Shown: positions 11,775 to 21,881, numbered from the stretch's first letter. The stretch: 64,000 bases of DNA from Neobacillus sp. YX16 (GCF_030123505.1 NZ_CP126115.1:5098001-5162000); one strand, 5' to 3'. A program made the numbers and translations. The notes: a model not told the origin generated them from the letters alone.

Positions 11775-12792
11775 TACTAATCACCTCCACGCCGACTTGC
11801 TGAGAGCGAATGTAGTCTACTGCCTTGTTAACTTCTAGTTCGTCGCCATCAAGATGTATAAAAAGCGTCCCATAGGAACCACTTTGCGTTTGTGAAATTT
11901 TCCCCTGCAAAATATTGACTGTAACATTATTTTGACGGATTAAATTGGTGATTAACGGTTGCTCGACTGAATCGCCGATAAAGGATAATTGAACGACCTG
12001 ACCTGATTGATAGCGTTCTAGCAAATGTTCAGCTGTCTCTTTTGTTTCTTCAGGCTCTGTAACCTGCTGAACAAAACGCTTCGTAATTGGCTGCTGCGGA
12101 TTTTTAAATACATCTAACACATGGCCAAGCTCTACGATTCTCCCACTTTCCATAACTGCTACTCGATGACAGATCTTACGAATAACATGCATTTCATGTG
12201 TAATTAACACAATGGTTAATCCCAGCCTTTTATTGATATCGACTAACAAATCCAGGATGGAATCAGTAGTCTGTGGATCTAGCGCTGACGTTGCTTCATC
12301 ACAAAGCAGTACTTTGGGATTATTAGCGAGCGCACGGGCAATTCCTACACGCTGTTTTTGACCGCCGCTAAGCTGTGATGGATAAGCATTTTCTCTTCCT
12401 TCAAGACCAACTAATTTGATTAGTTCATTTACCCGCTTTTTCCTTTCTGGTCCATTAACACCAGCAATTTCTAATGGAAAGGCGATATTCTCACTTACTG
12501 TCCTTGACCAAAGCAAGTTAAAATGCTGAAAAATCATACTAATTTCCTGACGTGCTTTTCTGAGCTCTCTGCCCCTAATTTTTGATATAACCCGTCCAGC
12601 TACCGTAACAGTCCCTGCTGTCGGAAGCTCTAGTCCATTAAGCATTCGTATTAAGGTACTTTTACCAGCACCGCTATATCCGATTACACCAAAAATTTCT
12701 CCTTCTTTTATTTCTAAATTTACTTCATCGACTGCTTTAAGCTGTCCCTGTTTAGAAGGAAACACTTTTTGGACATCTTTTATCGAAATCAT
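11767..12792 (-). CDS. metN: Methionine ABC transporter ATP-binding protein MetN
   Basis: A 341-residue ATPase, exactly the length of B. subtilis MetN. Walker A is GYSGAGKST, the signature is LSGGQKQR, and Walker B is VLLCDEATSALD. The C-terminal 90 residues form the ACT-like NIL domain, which in MetN senses methionine and inhibits transport. The start MISIKDVQKVF at 12792 is preferred: AGGTGAT precedes it, while an upstream in-frame ATG at 12840 has no such site. It is the first gene behind the S-box leader. Confidence 0.93.
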   Translation of the reverse strand: MISIKDVQKVFPSKQGQLKAVDEVNLEIKEGEIFGVIGYSGAGKSTLIRMLNGLELPTAGTVTVAGRVISKIRGRELRKARQEISMIFQHFNLLWSRTVSENIAFPLEIAGVNGPERKKRVNELIKLVGLEGRENAYPSQLSGGQKQRVGIARALANNPKVLLCDEATSALDPQTTDSILDLLVDINKRLGLTIVLITHEMHVIRKICHRVAVMESGRIVELGHVLDVFKNPQQPITKRFVQQVTEPEETKETAEHLLERYQSGQVVQLSFIGDSVEQPLITNLIRQNNVTVNILQGKISQTQSGSYGTLFIHLDGDELEVNKAVDYIRSQQVGVEVISNG

Positions 12793-12904
12793 TCCATCAC
12801 CTACTTTTATCCAATTAAAAATGAATTGCAAAAACTCCAACCAGATTGTACCGCTTAAATATAGGGTTTGATTGTTTTCAGAAAAACATTCTTATATTAG
12901 AAAT

Positions 12905-13066
12905 TAAAAAGCCTTTCTGCAGAGGGCAGAAAGGCATCATAAATAAAAACCTTTCTCCCATCTTCCAAAGCAATCGCTTTGTGTGAATTGGCACCATTTC
13001 AATATTAATATTGACGGTTGCCGGGCTTCATCGGGCACATCCCTCCACCTCTCTTGATAAGAGCTA
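12905..13066 (-). promoter_or_regulatory. SAM riboswitch (S-box) leader of metNPQ
   Basis: Read on the minus strand, the leader contains the S-box core. It runs from CTTATCAAGAGAGGTGGAGG (about 13064) through GATGAAGCCCGGCAACC to the closing GGAAGATGGGAG (about 12954). A terminator follows at 12911-12934: GCCTTTCTGC pairs with GCAGAAAGGC, then a T run. This fits transcription attenuation when S-adenosylmethionine is abundant. It lies 110-280 bases upstream of metN. Confidence 0.95.
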
Positions 13067-13196
13067 TAGCATTCTATATTTAATTAACACGTTCACGGAT
13101 TAAAGCAATCATTTTAGTACGAAAGTAATCTTAACACGGATAAAAAGTGGTGTCAAACAAATTATCTTCTTATTTTGAATAAACTTTAATCTTACT

Positions 13197-14513
13197 TTAC
13201 GCTTTTGCTTTTATGGAAGAAATACCTGTGGCGGACTCAATTGCTGATTCAAGATCCTCGATTAGATCTTCCACATTCTCAATGCCTATGGAAAGTCGAA
13301 TTAAGTCCTCAGAAACACCAGCTGCCTTTAGTCCTTCTGCATCTAACTGCTGGTGAGTAGTGCTGGCAGGATGGATAATTAAGCTTTTCGCATCCCCAAC
13401 ATTCGCTACATGGGCGAAAAGTGTAATCGAATCAATTAATTTTGCTCCTGCATCTCTTCCACCTTTTATACCAAAAACAACCATAGATCCTGCACCCTTA
13501 GGTAAATACTTACTTGCCAATTCATTATCAGGATGTGAAGTGTGGCCAGGATAGGATACCCACTCTACTGCAGGATGCTTTAATAAATAATCCACTACTT
13601 CCTTAGTATTAGCAACATGTTCCTTCATTCGGACATGCAGGGTTTCAAGACCAAGAGTGAATTGAAAGGCATTTTGCGGACTTAAAGAAGGTCCTAAGTC
13701 ACGTAATAATTGTACACGAGCTTTGATAATATAAGCTACAGCACCTAATGCTTCAGCGTAAACAAGATCATGATAACTAGGATCCGGGGTGGTAAAGCCT
13801 GGGAATTTAGGTGAATTCCAGTCGAACTTGCCACCGTCTACAATAACACCTCCAGTTGATGTCCCATTCCCTAAAAGCCATTTCGTTGCTGAATGTATAA
13901 CAATATCTGCCCCATATTCTATGGGTCTGCATAGATAAGGTGTGGCAAAGGTATTATCAATAATTAATGGAACTCCTGCTTCATGGGCAATTTCTGCTAC
14001 TTTTTCAATATCAAGAACTCGTAAAGACGGATTACCAATCGTCTCAGCAAATACAGCTTTTGTTTTTTCATTGATTGCAGCGCGGAAATTTTCTGGATCT
14101 TCAGGGTCAACAAACTTAACCTTGATTCCGTACTTCGGAAGTGTAACAGCAAATAAATTGTACGTTCCACCATATAAAGTCGATGCCGAAACGATTTCAT
14201 CACCTGCTTCTGCAATATTTAAGATTGACAAGGTAATGGCAGCCATTCCGCTTGCTACTGCTAAAGCCCCGACTCCACCCTCCAACAGTGTAACTCTTTC
14301 TTCGAAAACAGTAGTTGTTGGATTATGGATTCGAGTATATATGTATCCAGTCTCTTTCAACGCAAAAAGATTTGCTGCATGTTCCGTATTTTTGAATTGG
14401 TAGGCATTATTTTGGTAAATCGGTACGGCCCGTGCACCTGTTACTGGGTCTGGTGCCAATCCGCCATGAACACTCAAAGTTTCAAATCGATAATTTTTTT
14501 GATTTTCCCCCAT
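13197..14513 (-). CDS. metY: O-acetylhomoserine sulfhydrylase (homocysteine synthase) MetY
   Basis: A 438-residue PLP enzyme of the Cys/Met metabolism family. It makes homocysteine from O-acetyl-L-homoserine and sulfide. The PLP lysine is K211 in [12 protein letters not shown], and the longer length with [16 protein letters not shown] at the N-terminus is typical of MetY rather than MetB/MetC. VASGMAA and [11 protein letters not shown] are also family motifs. The gene has its own S-box leader, so it is a single SAM-controlled unit. B. subtilis lacks it at this site, so the locus differs from that reference. Confidence 0.92.
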   Translation of the reverse strand: MGENQKNYRFETLSVHGGLAPDPVTGARAVPIYQNNAYQFKNTEHAANLFALKETGYIYTRIHNPTTTVFEERVTLLEGGVGALAVASGMAAITLSILNIAEAGDEIVSASTLYGGTYNLFAVTLPKYGIKVKFVDPEDPENFRAAINEKTKAVFAETIGNPSLRVLDIEKVAEIAHEAGVPLIIDNTFATPYLCRPIEYGADIVIHSATKWLLGNGTSTGGVIVDGGKFDWNSPKFPGFTTPDPSYHDLVYAEALGAVAYIIKARVQLLRDLGPSLSPQNAFQFTLGLETLHVRMKEHVANTKEVVDYLLKHPAVEWVSYPGHTSHPDNELASKYLPKGAGSMVVFGIKGGRDAGAKLIDSITLFAHVANVGDAKSLIIHPASTTHQQLDAEGLKAAGVSEDLIRLSIGIENVEDLIEDLESAIESATGISSIKAKA

Positions 14514-14540
14514 ACTAACACTCCTCCATTTTTTAAACTT

Positions 14541-14675
14541 AAAAACCCCCTCCTTAAGAAGAGGGGGTCTCTCTCCTTATCTGCCAGAGTAGTTACTCTG
14601 CTGGAATTAGCACCGTGTTGTCAAACCGGTTGCCGGGCATCGCAGGGCCAGTCCCTCCGCCTCTCTGGATAAGAA
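14541..14675 (-). promoter_or_regulatory. SAM riboswitch (S-box) leader of metY
   Basis: On the minus strand the leader starts TTCTTATCCAGAGAGGCGGA (about 14675). It contains GATGCCCGGCAACCGG and closes near CAGATAAGGAGAG at about 14571. It is followed by the terminator hairpin ACCCCCTC/GAGGGGGT (14546-14567) and a T run. The ribosome-binding site and ATG of metY come right after. This is the second S-box within 1.8 kb. Confidence 0.95.
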
Positions 14676-14787
14676 ATTATTGAATTGTAGAATTAATCGA
14701 ATATTTTAAAAGAATAATACACCAAATCATGGAAATCTTCAATAGATTTAGAAATTTTTCTTAGTAAACTGTCTTTCTGGGTTAGAG

Positions 14788-14822
14788 AAAAAACGAAAGT
14801 GAATAATCCACTCTCGTTTTTC
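14788..14822 (-). terminator. Intrinsic terminator after the subtilase gene
   Basis: On the minus strand AAAAACGAGAGTGGA pairs with TCCACTTTCGTTTTTT-like sequence (ACTTTCGTTTTTT) and ends in a T run, ten bases past the protease stop. Confidence 0.8.
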
Positions 14823-14831
14823 TCAATCATT

Positions 14832-17800
14832 CTACTTTTGTGTAGGACTAATTTTAGAAACTAGAGATTCTGAAACAACACCAACTCCGCCTAATACATT
14901 TACCTGAACTAGGTTCAATGAGGCCAAGTAAGCTTTAGTAGCTTCTGGTAAGGCTTCAGTTACTAAAACAATACCTGTTTGGTCTTTAGCAGCTAATGCA
15001 GCTCCCGCTAAGCTATCTGGGAAGTTGTCACCAGTTGCTACGTAAACAAAGTTTGCATCTAAGTCAAAATGTTTAGCAACTGCCACATTTGTATCATATC
15101 TTGTTTGTCCGCTAACACGAGTAGCACTTGGTAATTTTTTAGCAACATCATCCGATACAACTCCGTTACCGCCAATTACTAATGTTTTAGTTGCGCCTAA
15201 GTCTTTAACAGCTGTTTTTGTTTCAGCTGGGAGGTTTTTGGAATCATTTACCAATAAGATTGGTAATCCTTTTGCTCCTGCAAATGATGCAACTGATAAA
15301 GCGTCTGGGAAGTTAAAGCCATTTACTACTACAACCTCTTCGGAACCTTCTGGAGCAACTACTTGCGCAACTGCTGCTGCAGTTTCAAAACGGTTATCAC
15401 CAGCTAATCTTTCAACTTCAATTCCAAGTTTAGTTAATTGGTTTTCTACTGCTGATGAAATTGCACCAGTTCCACCAAGGATATATACCTTTTTAGCTCC
15501 TAGTCTTTCAATCTCAGCTTGGGTAGACTTGTTTAATTCATTGCTAGAAGTTAAAAGAAGTGGAGAGTCATACTTAGCTGCTAATGGAACACCCGCTAAG
15601 GCGTCAGCGTACACATCACCACGAGCAAGTACAACTACATCAGATTGCTCCCAACCCTTTTTACTTACTTCTACAGAAGTATCATATCGAGATGCACCAG
15701 CTATACGTTCAACAGCTGATTCGCGGTAAATATTTACTTCTTTCGTTGTTTTGTTACCTGCAACGTCTTCAAGCTCAAGTGTAAATGTATTGTTACCTGG
15801 CTCTAATGTTAATTCTGTTGATACTTCTTTTTCAATACCCTTCATTACGAAGTTTTCAAAAGCAAATTGGTGGTTAAATTCTTCATTTCCATCCACTTTG
15901 TATTGAAGCTCTTCGAAATTATCAGAGATGGTAGCTTTTAATGTTACTTTATCAACATTTGGTTTTACACTTGTAGGAACGTCAAGCTCAAGCTTCGGTG
16001 CAGTTGTATCAACAACAAGATCTCGAACTAGGTAATCAATCTCATTACCGGCAACGTCTTTACCAGAAATTCTAACTTCTTGGACACCATCTTCTTCAAA
16101 AGTAACGGTTGTGCTGAACTCATAACGAGATTTTTCATCATTCCAAACTAGCTCAACTGATTTACCAGCTACTTTGAAATCAGTAACCTTTGAATTATCT
16201 GTTAGATAACCAGCAACAGGCAGTTCATGAGAAGTGTAAACATTTGTAGCTCCAATTGAAGTTACATGGATGAATGGAATAGTAGAGTCGTTAGCACCTT
16301 CTACAACTACATTAGAAGAGTTTCCAGCGAAGTCATATGCAACAACTTCTACAGTACCGCCTACTGGAGCTTTAGCAAATGTATAATCAGTTGCAGTTCC
16401 AGCTAATGGCAGATCATCCTCACCAAACACTGATTCACCGTTTACAAGGATATCATAGTAAGCTACTCCTGATCCATTTTCATCAGATGAACTTAATGTT
16501 AGCTTGTCCCCTTTAACACTTGCAGTCAATTCTGGTGCTGCAGTATCAACTACAACAGGGAAGGTAACCTTTTGTGGTTCTTTTCCTTCAAAATCAATAG
16601 TAGATGAGATTTCATAGAAATATTCACCATCTGCTACTAATTTGTTTTTCACTGTTCCATCCCATGCTGCAGCGGTCTTAATATAATATTGAGCTCCTCT
16701 GCCGCCATCGTTGAAGTTTTTACGAACTAATTCTTCAGAATTTAATTTACGAAGAACATTTCCTTCTTTATCAACAATCTTGTATTCTACTGATTTAGCA
16801 TTTCTTAAGAAAGATAGAATTGGCATCGCATCATCACTTACACCGTCACCATTTGGAGAGAATGCAATGTTTTCATCTTTAAATGAATCATCAGCAGGGT
16901 TAAATCCTAAGTAATTGTAATTGTCATCTCCAGCAGATGTCACCATTCCTGTATGGCCATAGAAATATTTTTCTTCAAAGTTTTCATCATATCTGCTTGT
17001 GTCAATGATAGGTGCTTTATTCCAATCACCATTAAAGCCAACATATGGTACATTAACTGTCGGATTCTCGTCATTAACATCTGTTAATGTTACGAAACCT
17101 TCTACAAAATAGCCATTTTCAAATAATTCGTCTAGTGGAGCATTGTAACCCCATTCAACAGTATTTGTTAAGTCAACTGTTACAGTAACTGAAGCACTTC
17201 CATTTGCAGGAACTGTCAGCTCTTTTGTACTAAAGGAGATTGGGAATTCTCCAACCCATGGCGCAGCTTCAGAGATTGTGCCTGCTTTGTAGATACCTTG
17301 AGATTCTAATCGGTCTACTCCGTCAATGTTTAAATCTGTTAGAACATTACCACTTACATTATAAGTTACTGCTTTGTCTGAGAAGTTTTCAGCCTTTAAT
17401 GCAAAAGTTGCTTTATTATCTTTAATTTCCTTCAAGGCAACTTTTGCTTCATTTGTAGCAGTGTTTGTAACCACTACTGGAGTGCTTAATGCTGAATGAA
17501 GCTGCATTAAACCTGCACCTTGGCGGCGTGGAGAATAAGGATTATGCATATATGCTGCATTATATGTTCCTTTATCCTCTACTACCTTACTTGTGTTCAT
17601 CAAGATATTTTTAGCCATATTTACTTTTGCTGCACCTGTGAGATTAGGGAAATCTTTTTCTACTCGCTCAAGGACAAGGGCAGAACCACCTGATACGTGA
17701 GGAGCAGCCATTGATGTACCACTCATTGTTCCGTACTTGTCATTATTAAGTGTAGAAAGAATATTCCCACCTGGTGCTGTAATTTCAGGCTTAAAGTCTA

Positions 17801-19475
17801 GGTTTGGAGTTACACCCCAAGATGTAAAGCTTGACATTTGATTAGCAGTAGGGTTTGCAGCAGTAACTTGGTCCCCTTGGAATTGAACTGTTACTGGTGT
17901 ACCAGCCGCTAATTGAGCTTTTAATAAATCTCCATCTGTTTTCAGCATAAATAGCTGTGGAATCTTAATATCTGGAGATGTTGCCATGCTGACATAACCA
18001 TCAGAATGGTTATAAATAATAACCCCAGCAGCACCTGCAGCTTGTGCATTTAGCGCTTTAACAACGAAATCAAGAGTTCCACGTTGGATTAATGCATATT
18101 TCCCTGTAAAATCCTTACCTGCAAATTGTTCAGGAAGACCAATACCAGCGTCTAGGATTTCGTATGATTGACCTTGAGCAGGTTCTACAGCACTTGCAGA
18201 TAAGAATGGAGCTTTTCCTGTTGTTTCGCCAAATGAATAAGTTGCTGCAAATAAGTCAATAAAACTATTTTCAAGTGAAGCAACCTGTAAGGAATTAGTA
18301 GATAAACCTGGTGAACCTACAACACCTTTATCAGGATTTGCTGCTAGCGGATTAAAGTATCCATCACCAAAATGATTGGAGTTACCTGCAGAAATAGACA
18401 TTAACACACCATTATCTATTCCTCTTTGAACAGCCATTTGCTCAGGATCATCAGGTAGTACAAATGCACCAGTTGAACCTAAACTCATGTTAACAACATC
18501 AGCATCAAGCTGGATTGCATCATCAATCGCTTTGATGATAATGTCACTCCATGTTGAAGGCATCTCTGGGTCATTTCCGAATACTTTCATTGCAAGTAAT
18601 TGAGCTTCAGGTGCAACCCCTTTTATGCCGCCTTCTGCTTCGTTACCATTGGCCCCAACAGTACCTGCAACGTGCATTCCATGCATAGAAGCGTCTGGGC
18701 CGATGTCAAGAATTTCGTTATTTTCATCATAATAGTTATAACCGTAAGGGACCTTCTCAGTAAAGAATTGTCCAAGAACTTCTTTATCTTTAACTGCAGC
18801 TTCAACTTCTGCTTTAGTTAAATCTGCTTTGGAAGCATCAGTTAAAACCATATCTTTATGGCTAGGATCGATACCGGTATCAACAACAGCAACTACCATT
18901 CCTTCGCCTTTTACTCCATAATCATCCCAAGTGGCTTGAGCTTGGACGATGTCTTTACTATATTTCATTTCCGGAGTAGTTTCCGGACGCTGATATTCAT
19001 TTGCAATTGTTACCTTTGTTACTCCTTCAACACTTCTAAGTGCAGCAACTTGACCGTATTCGACAATTCCACTAAATCCGTTAACAGCTGTAGTGAAATT
19101 TTGCTTGTATTGCATCTTTACTGCCTTAGCAGCAATTTTTGATTTAACAGCATTTTGTTCTTTCAAAATATCATTTTGAAGCTTTTCTTTAACAGATGCA
19201 GATAATTCATTATATTTCTTGCCTTGCTTTGTTGCATATGTAATCGCCGGTTCACCTTCGACTTCAACAATTACACGAACCTTATCACGCTTTTTGTATC
19301 CTGCTTCTTTTTCAAAATTTTGACCCTTTGGCATGTTAATTGACTTTGCAAAATCCCTTTGTGGTTTTACGGTTTCTGACTTTAATACCGGCTTACTAAC
19401 AGTAGCAGCCATTGCTGAGTTAGAGAACATAAGCAATGATGCAAGTGCTAGTGATACACTACCTTTAATTTTCAA
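14832..19475 (-). CDS. Secreted cell-wall-associated subtilisin-family (S8) protease
   Basis: A 1547-residue exported serine protease. In order: signal peptide with likely cleavage after AMA (residue 23); an inhibitor-I9-type propeptide (about 65-160); and the S8 catalytic domain with D199 (VVDTGID), H265 (MHGMHVAGT), oxyanion N365 (SAGN) and S588 (GTSMAAP). A protease-associated domain is inserted at about 430-535. A long fibronectin/Ig-like region with CalX/FlgD-like stretches reaches about 1250. Three cell-wall-binding repeats (CWB2; RIAGASRYDT, RLAGDNRFET, RVSGQTRYDT) span 1255-1547. The catalytic triad is complete. It probably cleaves extracellular proteins while held non-covalently on the wall. 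It resembles the Vpr/lactocepin group, but I do not assign a gene name. A terminator follows. Confidence 0.9.
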   Translation of the reverse strand: MKIKGSVSLALASLLMFSNSAMAATVSKPVLKSETVKPQRDFAKSINMPKGQNFEKEAGYKKRDKVRVIVEVEGEPAITYATKQGKKYNELSASVKEKLQNDILKEQNAVKSKIAAKAVKMQYKQNFTTAVNGFSGIVEYGQVAALRSVEGVTKVTIANEYQRPETTPEMKYSKDIVQAQATWDDYGVKGEGMVVAVVDTGIDPSHKDMVLTDASKADLTKAEVEAAVKDKEVLGQFFTEKVPYGYNYYDENNEILDIGPDASMHGMHVAGTVGANGNEAEGGIKGVAPEAQLLAMKVFGNDPEMPSTWSDIIIKAIDDAIQLDADVVNMSLGSTGAFVLPDDPEQMAVQRGIDNGVLMSISAGNSNHFGDGYFNPLAANPDKGVVGSPGLSTNSLQVASLENSFIDLFAATYSFGETTGKAPFLSASAVEPAQGQSYEILDAGIGLPEQFAGKDFTGKYALIQRGTLDFVVKALNAQAAGAAGVIIYNHSDGYVSMATSPDIKIPQLFMLKTDGDLLKAQLAAGTPVTVQFQGDQVTAANPTANQMSSFTSWGVTPNLDFKPEITAPGGNILSTLNNDKYGTMSGTSMAAPHVSGGSALVLERVEKDFPNLTGAAKVNMAKNILMNTSKVVEDKGTYNAAYMHNPYSPRRQGAGLMQLHSALSTPVVVTNTATNEAKVALKEIKDNKATFALKAENFSDKAVTYNVSGNVLTDLNIDGVDRLESQGIYKAGTISEAAPWVGEFPISFSTKELTVPANGSASVTVTVDLTNTVEWGYNAPLDELFENGYFVEGFVTLTDVNDENPTVNVPYVGFNGDWNKAPIIDTSRYDENFEEKYFYGHTGMVTSAGDDNYNYLGFNPADDSFKDENIAFSPNGDGVSDDAMPILSFLRNAKSVEYKIVDKEGNVLRKLNSEELVRKNFNDGGRGAQYYIKTAAAWDGTVKNKLVADGEYFYEISSTIDFEGKEPQKVTFPVVVDTAAPELTASVKGDKLTLSSSDENGSGVAYYDILVNGESVFGEDDLPLAGTATDYTFAKAPVGGTVEVVAYDFAGNSSNVVVEGANDSTIPFIHVTSIGATNVYTSHELPVAGYLTDNSKVTDFKVAGKSVELVWNDEKSRYEFSTTVTFEEDGVQEVRISGKDVAGNEIDYLVRDLVVDTTAPKLELDVPTSVKPNVDKVTLKATISDNFEELQYKVDGNEEFNHQFAFENFVMKGIEKEVSTELTLEPGNNTFTLELEDVAGNKTTKEVNIYRESAVERIAGASRYDTSVEVSKKGWEQSDVVVLARGDVYADALAGVPLAAKYDSPLLLTSSNELNKSTQAEIERLGAKKVYILGGTGAISSAVENQLTKLGIEVERLAGDNRFETAAAVAQVVAPEGSEEVVVVNGFNFPDALSVASFAGAKGLPILLVNDSKNLPAETKTAVKDLGATKTLVIGGNGVVSDDVAKKLPSATRVSGQTRYDTNVAVAKHFDLDANFVYVATGDNFPDSLAGAALAAKDQTGIVLVTEALPEATKAYLASLNLVQVNVLGGVGVVSESLVSKISPTQK

Positions 19476-19696
19476 ACCCTTTCCCCCCTAATGAGATAAA
19501 TAAAAACCAAATCAAATAGTTTGTCTCATAATAAGAATACGATATATAAAAATATCACTCCCTCTCCCATATTCAGAATTGTTGTACTATTTTAGTTTAG
19601 TAATAATTTTACAAATAGTCAAATAATATTTTAGAAAAATTAGGATAAGTTTCCTATTAATTGTAAAGATAAAATACCTACTGTTTAGACAAAAAA

Positions 19697-19722
19697 AAAC
19701 AGATACCTAAGTATCTGTTTTA
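19697..19722 (-). terminator. Intrinsic terminator overlapping the yusE stop
   Basis: ACAGATAC and GTATCTGT form a perfect stem around the loop CTAA. On the minus strand it is followed by TTTTTTTTT. It overlaps the stop codon of the thioredoxin-like gene. Confidence 0.8.
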
Positions 19723-20028
19723 GTTAAAATGATGTTTTAATCTTTCATATAAAAACGGAACGGATTGAAAAGCATAGATTGTATCAACAATCTCACCATT
19801 TTTTATAAAAATAAGGCAGGGAACACTTTCAATTTCAAACTGTTTCGCCAGTTCTGAGTTATAATTTAAATTAATCTTTCCCATTTCGACGTCAACCATT
19901 TTCTCAATAATTTGCAGCATTCTCGATGCTACCTGACAAGTTCCACATAAAGGGGTATAGAAGTAAATGAGTCCGGATGAATGATTTTTTAAGAATGATG
20001 ATACTTCATCAAGGTTCCAATCGTTCAT
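19720..20028 (-). CDS. yusE: Thioredoxin-family protein YusE
   Basis: A 102-residue thioredoxin fold protein with the active-site motif C28-G-T-C31 (YTPLCGTCQ). A cis-proline region VPCLIFIKNGE follows at about residue 75. The CGTC motif differs from the CGPC of classical thioredoxin, so it may serve as a specialised thiol-disulfide oxidoreductase. It lies four bases after yusF and shares its operon. The order yusE-yusF-yusG-gcvH is as in B. subtilis. Confidence 0.88.
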   Translation of the reverse strand: MNDWNLDEVSSFLKNHSSGLIYFYTPLCGTCQVASRMLQIIEKMVDVEMGKINLNYNSELAKQFEIESVPCLIFIKNGEIVDTIYAFQSVPFLYERLKHHFN

Positions 20029-20032
20029 TTTT

Positions 20033-20392
20033 TTAACCCATCTCTAAAAATTCAGAATGAACATCGATATTAGCGCCTAAAAGAACGGTAGCTAGATGGT
20101 ACACTGGAGCAGTGGCTACTTCGCGGTACATTCTGTCTATATAGATATGCTCCGCTTTAGGGAACTCCCTCTTCAATTGTTTGCGCAGCTTTTCACCAGC
20201 ATCATCAGCATCAACAAGGATATAGACCTCTTTATCTTCGAGAGAATCAATTAATTCATCCAATTTAGACATACTAATGGTACCATTTGTACAAACAATA
20301 TCCATCGGTTCCTTCAGGATACTTTTTACCTTTTTCTTATCTGATTTTCCTTCAACAATCAGAACTTTATCACCATACGTGTCATTCATCAT
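20033..20392 (-). CDS. yusF: Toprim domain protein YusF
   Basis: A 119-residue stand-alone Toprim domain. The conserved glutamate motif is KVLIVEGKSDKKKV near residue 10, and the acidic DxD motif is ILVDADDAGEKLR near residue 60. This matches the metal-binding core of topoisomerase/primase/OLD-type proteins and small ribonuclease M5-like proteins. The function of YusF itself is unknown. It is followed almost directly by yusE. Confidence 0.88.
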   Translation of the reverse strand: MMNDTYGDKVLIVEGKSDKKKVKSILKEPMDIVCTNGTISMSKLDELIDSLEDKEVYILVDADDAGEKLRKQLKREFPKAEHIYIDRMYREVATAPVYHLATVLLGANIDVHSEFLEMG

Positions 20393-20520
20393 TCATCACC
20401 TATACGAAAGAAAGTTATTTGTTGATGTTAACATATTCAATAAATTTAATAACGTGTCTATATGTTAACTATACCACGATAGACCTTTTAATAATAGGTG
20501 TTTGCTTATAGGTACATGTA

Positions 20521-20760
20521 CTAGCACCATCCACCATCATCACAATCGGTATATTTTGCATCTGGCTGTTCTGTCACTGTCACATTCTGAAATATTTTTC
20601 TTTGTTCTACTTCAAATCGCTGATCTAACTGGAAAGTCATGTCTCCCGGCAGCTGAATCTTTCCAATTGAAGTATTATCAAGAAATAATTCCATTTCACC
20701 ATTTTTCATTTTACCAACTACTCGATCTGTCACATCAATTTTCTGTTGTTTCAATGTCAT
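20521..20760 (-). CDS. yusG: YusG family protein (DUF2553)
   Basis: A 79-residue protein with no membrane segment and no recognised catalytic motif. It contains GKMKNGEMELFLDNTSIGKIQLP and ends in DDGGWC. The length and position between gcvH and yusF match B. subtilis YusG (DUF2553), of unknown function. Confidence 0.82.
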   Translation of the reverse strand: MTLKQQKIDVTDRVVGKMKNGEMELFLDNTSIGKIQLPGDMTFQLDQRFEVEQRKIFQNVTVTEQPDAKYTDCDDGGWC

Positions 20761-20841
20761 TCCAAGATCCCCTTTTGTAAAAGTTTATTATAGTATCCCC
20801 TAGTTTTAGAATATACAAGGTGCGAATTTTTCCCATAAAAA

Positions 20842-20866
20842 AAACACCTTAGGAACAAGGTGTTTA
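20842..20866 (-). terminator. Intrinsic terminator after gcvH
   Basis: AAACACCTT pairs with AAGGTGTTT around GGAAC-type loop, followed on the minus strand by TTTTTTTATGG. It lies a few bases past the gcvH stop. Confidence 0.8.
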
Positions 20867-20873
20867 GGTACTA

Positions 20874-21257
20874 TTAGTCTTCTTTAATCATTGCTTCATA
20901 TTGTTCTGCAGTCATTAGGTTGTCCAATTCACTGCTATTAGAAGGCTCAATGACAATCATCCATGCTTTTTCATATGGAGATTCGTTTACGAATTCAGGG
21001 CTGTCACTTAAATCTTCGTTAACTTCAACAACCTTACCACTTAGCGGCGCATATAATTCAGAAACTGTTTTTACAGATTCAACACTGCCAAATGGTTCAT
21101 CTGCAGTCACTTCATCGCCGACTTCAGGAAGTTCAACAAAAACGATGTCGCCTAACTCAGATTGTGCAAAGTGAGTGATCCCTACACGGACTGTTTCTCC
21201 TTCAAGCTTTACCCACTCATGTTCCTCAGAATAACGCAATTCCTTTGGTGTAGTCAT
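20874..21257 (-). CDS. gcvH: Glycine cleavage system H protein
   Basis: A 127-residue lipoyl-carrier protein. The lipoylated lysine is K63 in [16 protein letters not shown], the canonical H-protein motif, and the fold ends in AWMIVIEP. It shuttles the aminomethyl group between the P, T and L proteins. In Bacilli it also acts as the lipoyl donor for LipL-dependent lipoylation of 2-oxoacid dehydrogenases. The P and T genes are not in the window, so it is an isolated gcvH, as in B. subtilis. Confidence 0.95.
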   Translation of the reverse strand: MTTPKELRYSEEHEWVKLEGETVRVGITHFAQSELGDIVFVELPEVGDEVTADEPFGSVESVKTVSELYAPLSGKVVEVNEDLSDSPEFVNESPYEKAWMIVIEPSNSSELDNLMTAEQYEAMIKED

Positions 21258-21344
21258 TACAAAATCCCTCCATTATTTTCTAAAATTCTATCATCGACAT
21301 ATATCGATTTTACCTTAATAACTTTTTGAAAAGTATTGATATGC

Positions 21345-21701
21345 TTATAACCACATTTTCTCATACTCTTCTTCTTTAAAGCCTACTGTTACTTTTTCCC
21401 CATCCGTTACTAATGGTCTTTTGATTAGCATCCCATCCGAGGCTAACAAATCTAGCAGCTCATCTTCTGAAGCAGTGGATATTTTATCCTTAATACCCAG
21501 TTCACGATACTTTTGCCCGCTTGTATTAAAGAACTTCTTTAATTCAAGGTTGCTTTTTTCGTAATAATCCTGAAGTTCTGCCTTAGTCGGTGGGTGTTCA
21601 ACAATATGTATTTCTTTGTAGGAAAGATGATGTGCATCCAGCCATTTCTTTGCATTTCGACATGTACCACATTTCGGATACCAGTAAAAAGTAAGAGACA
21701 T
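21345..21701 (-). CDS. yusI: ArsC/Spx family protein YusI
   Basis: A 118-residue member of the arsenate reductase/Spx-like thioredoxin-fold family. It has the redox pair C11-G-T-C14 (YPKCGTCRNAKKWL) and the RPLV (KRPLVTDG) motif. The start at 21701 follows GGAGGTGGAAGG; a longer in-frame extension upstream has no support. Its function is unknown. Position between gcvH and fadE matches B. subtilis yusI. Confidence 0.87.
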   Translation of the reverse strand: MSLTFYWYPKCGTCRNAKKWLDAHHLSYKEIHIVEHPPTKAELQDYYEKSNLELKKFFNTSGQKYRELGIKDKISTASEDELLDLLASDGMLIKRPLVTDGEKVTVGFKEEEYEKMWL

Positions 21702-21840
21702 CCCTTCCACCTCCTCTGCACAAAACATCTAATGACGTCATCGTCACTTGAATAGTAACATAACGAGAAAAAAAGTAAAAATGCTTCCCTTACAAAAATT
21801 CGACTAATTCTGCGTATTTCCTGCTAAACTAACAGAAAAA

Positions 21841-21873
21841 TTTAGACTCCCAACAAACGCCAGGAGCCTAAAG
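21841..21873 (-). terminator. Intrinsic terminator after fadE
   Basis: TTTAGACTCC pairs imperfectly with GGAGCCTAAA around a 12-base loop, ten bases past the fadE stop codon. The minus-strand T run is short. Confidence 0.6.
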
Positions 21874-21881
21874 TTTATCCA

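Noticed and set aside
16711..19142. Several frames opposite the large protease gene
   Set aside because: They are antisense shadows of a well-supported protein with all catalytic motifs.
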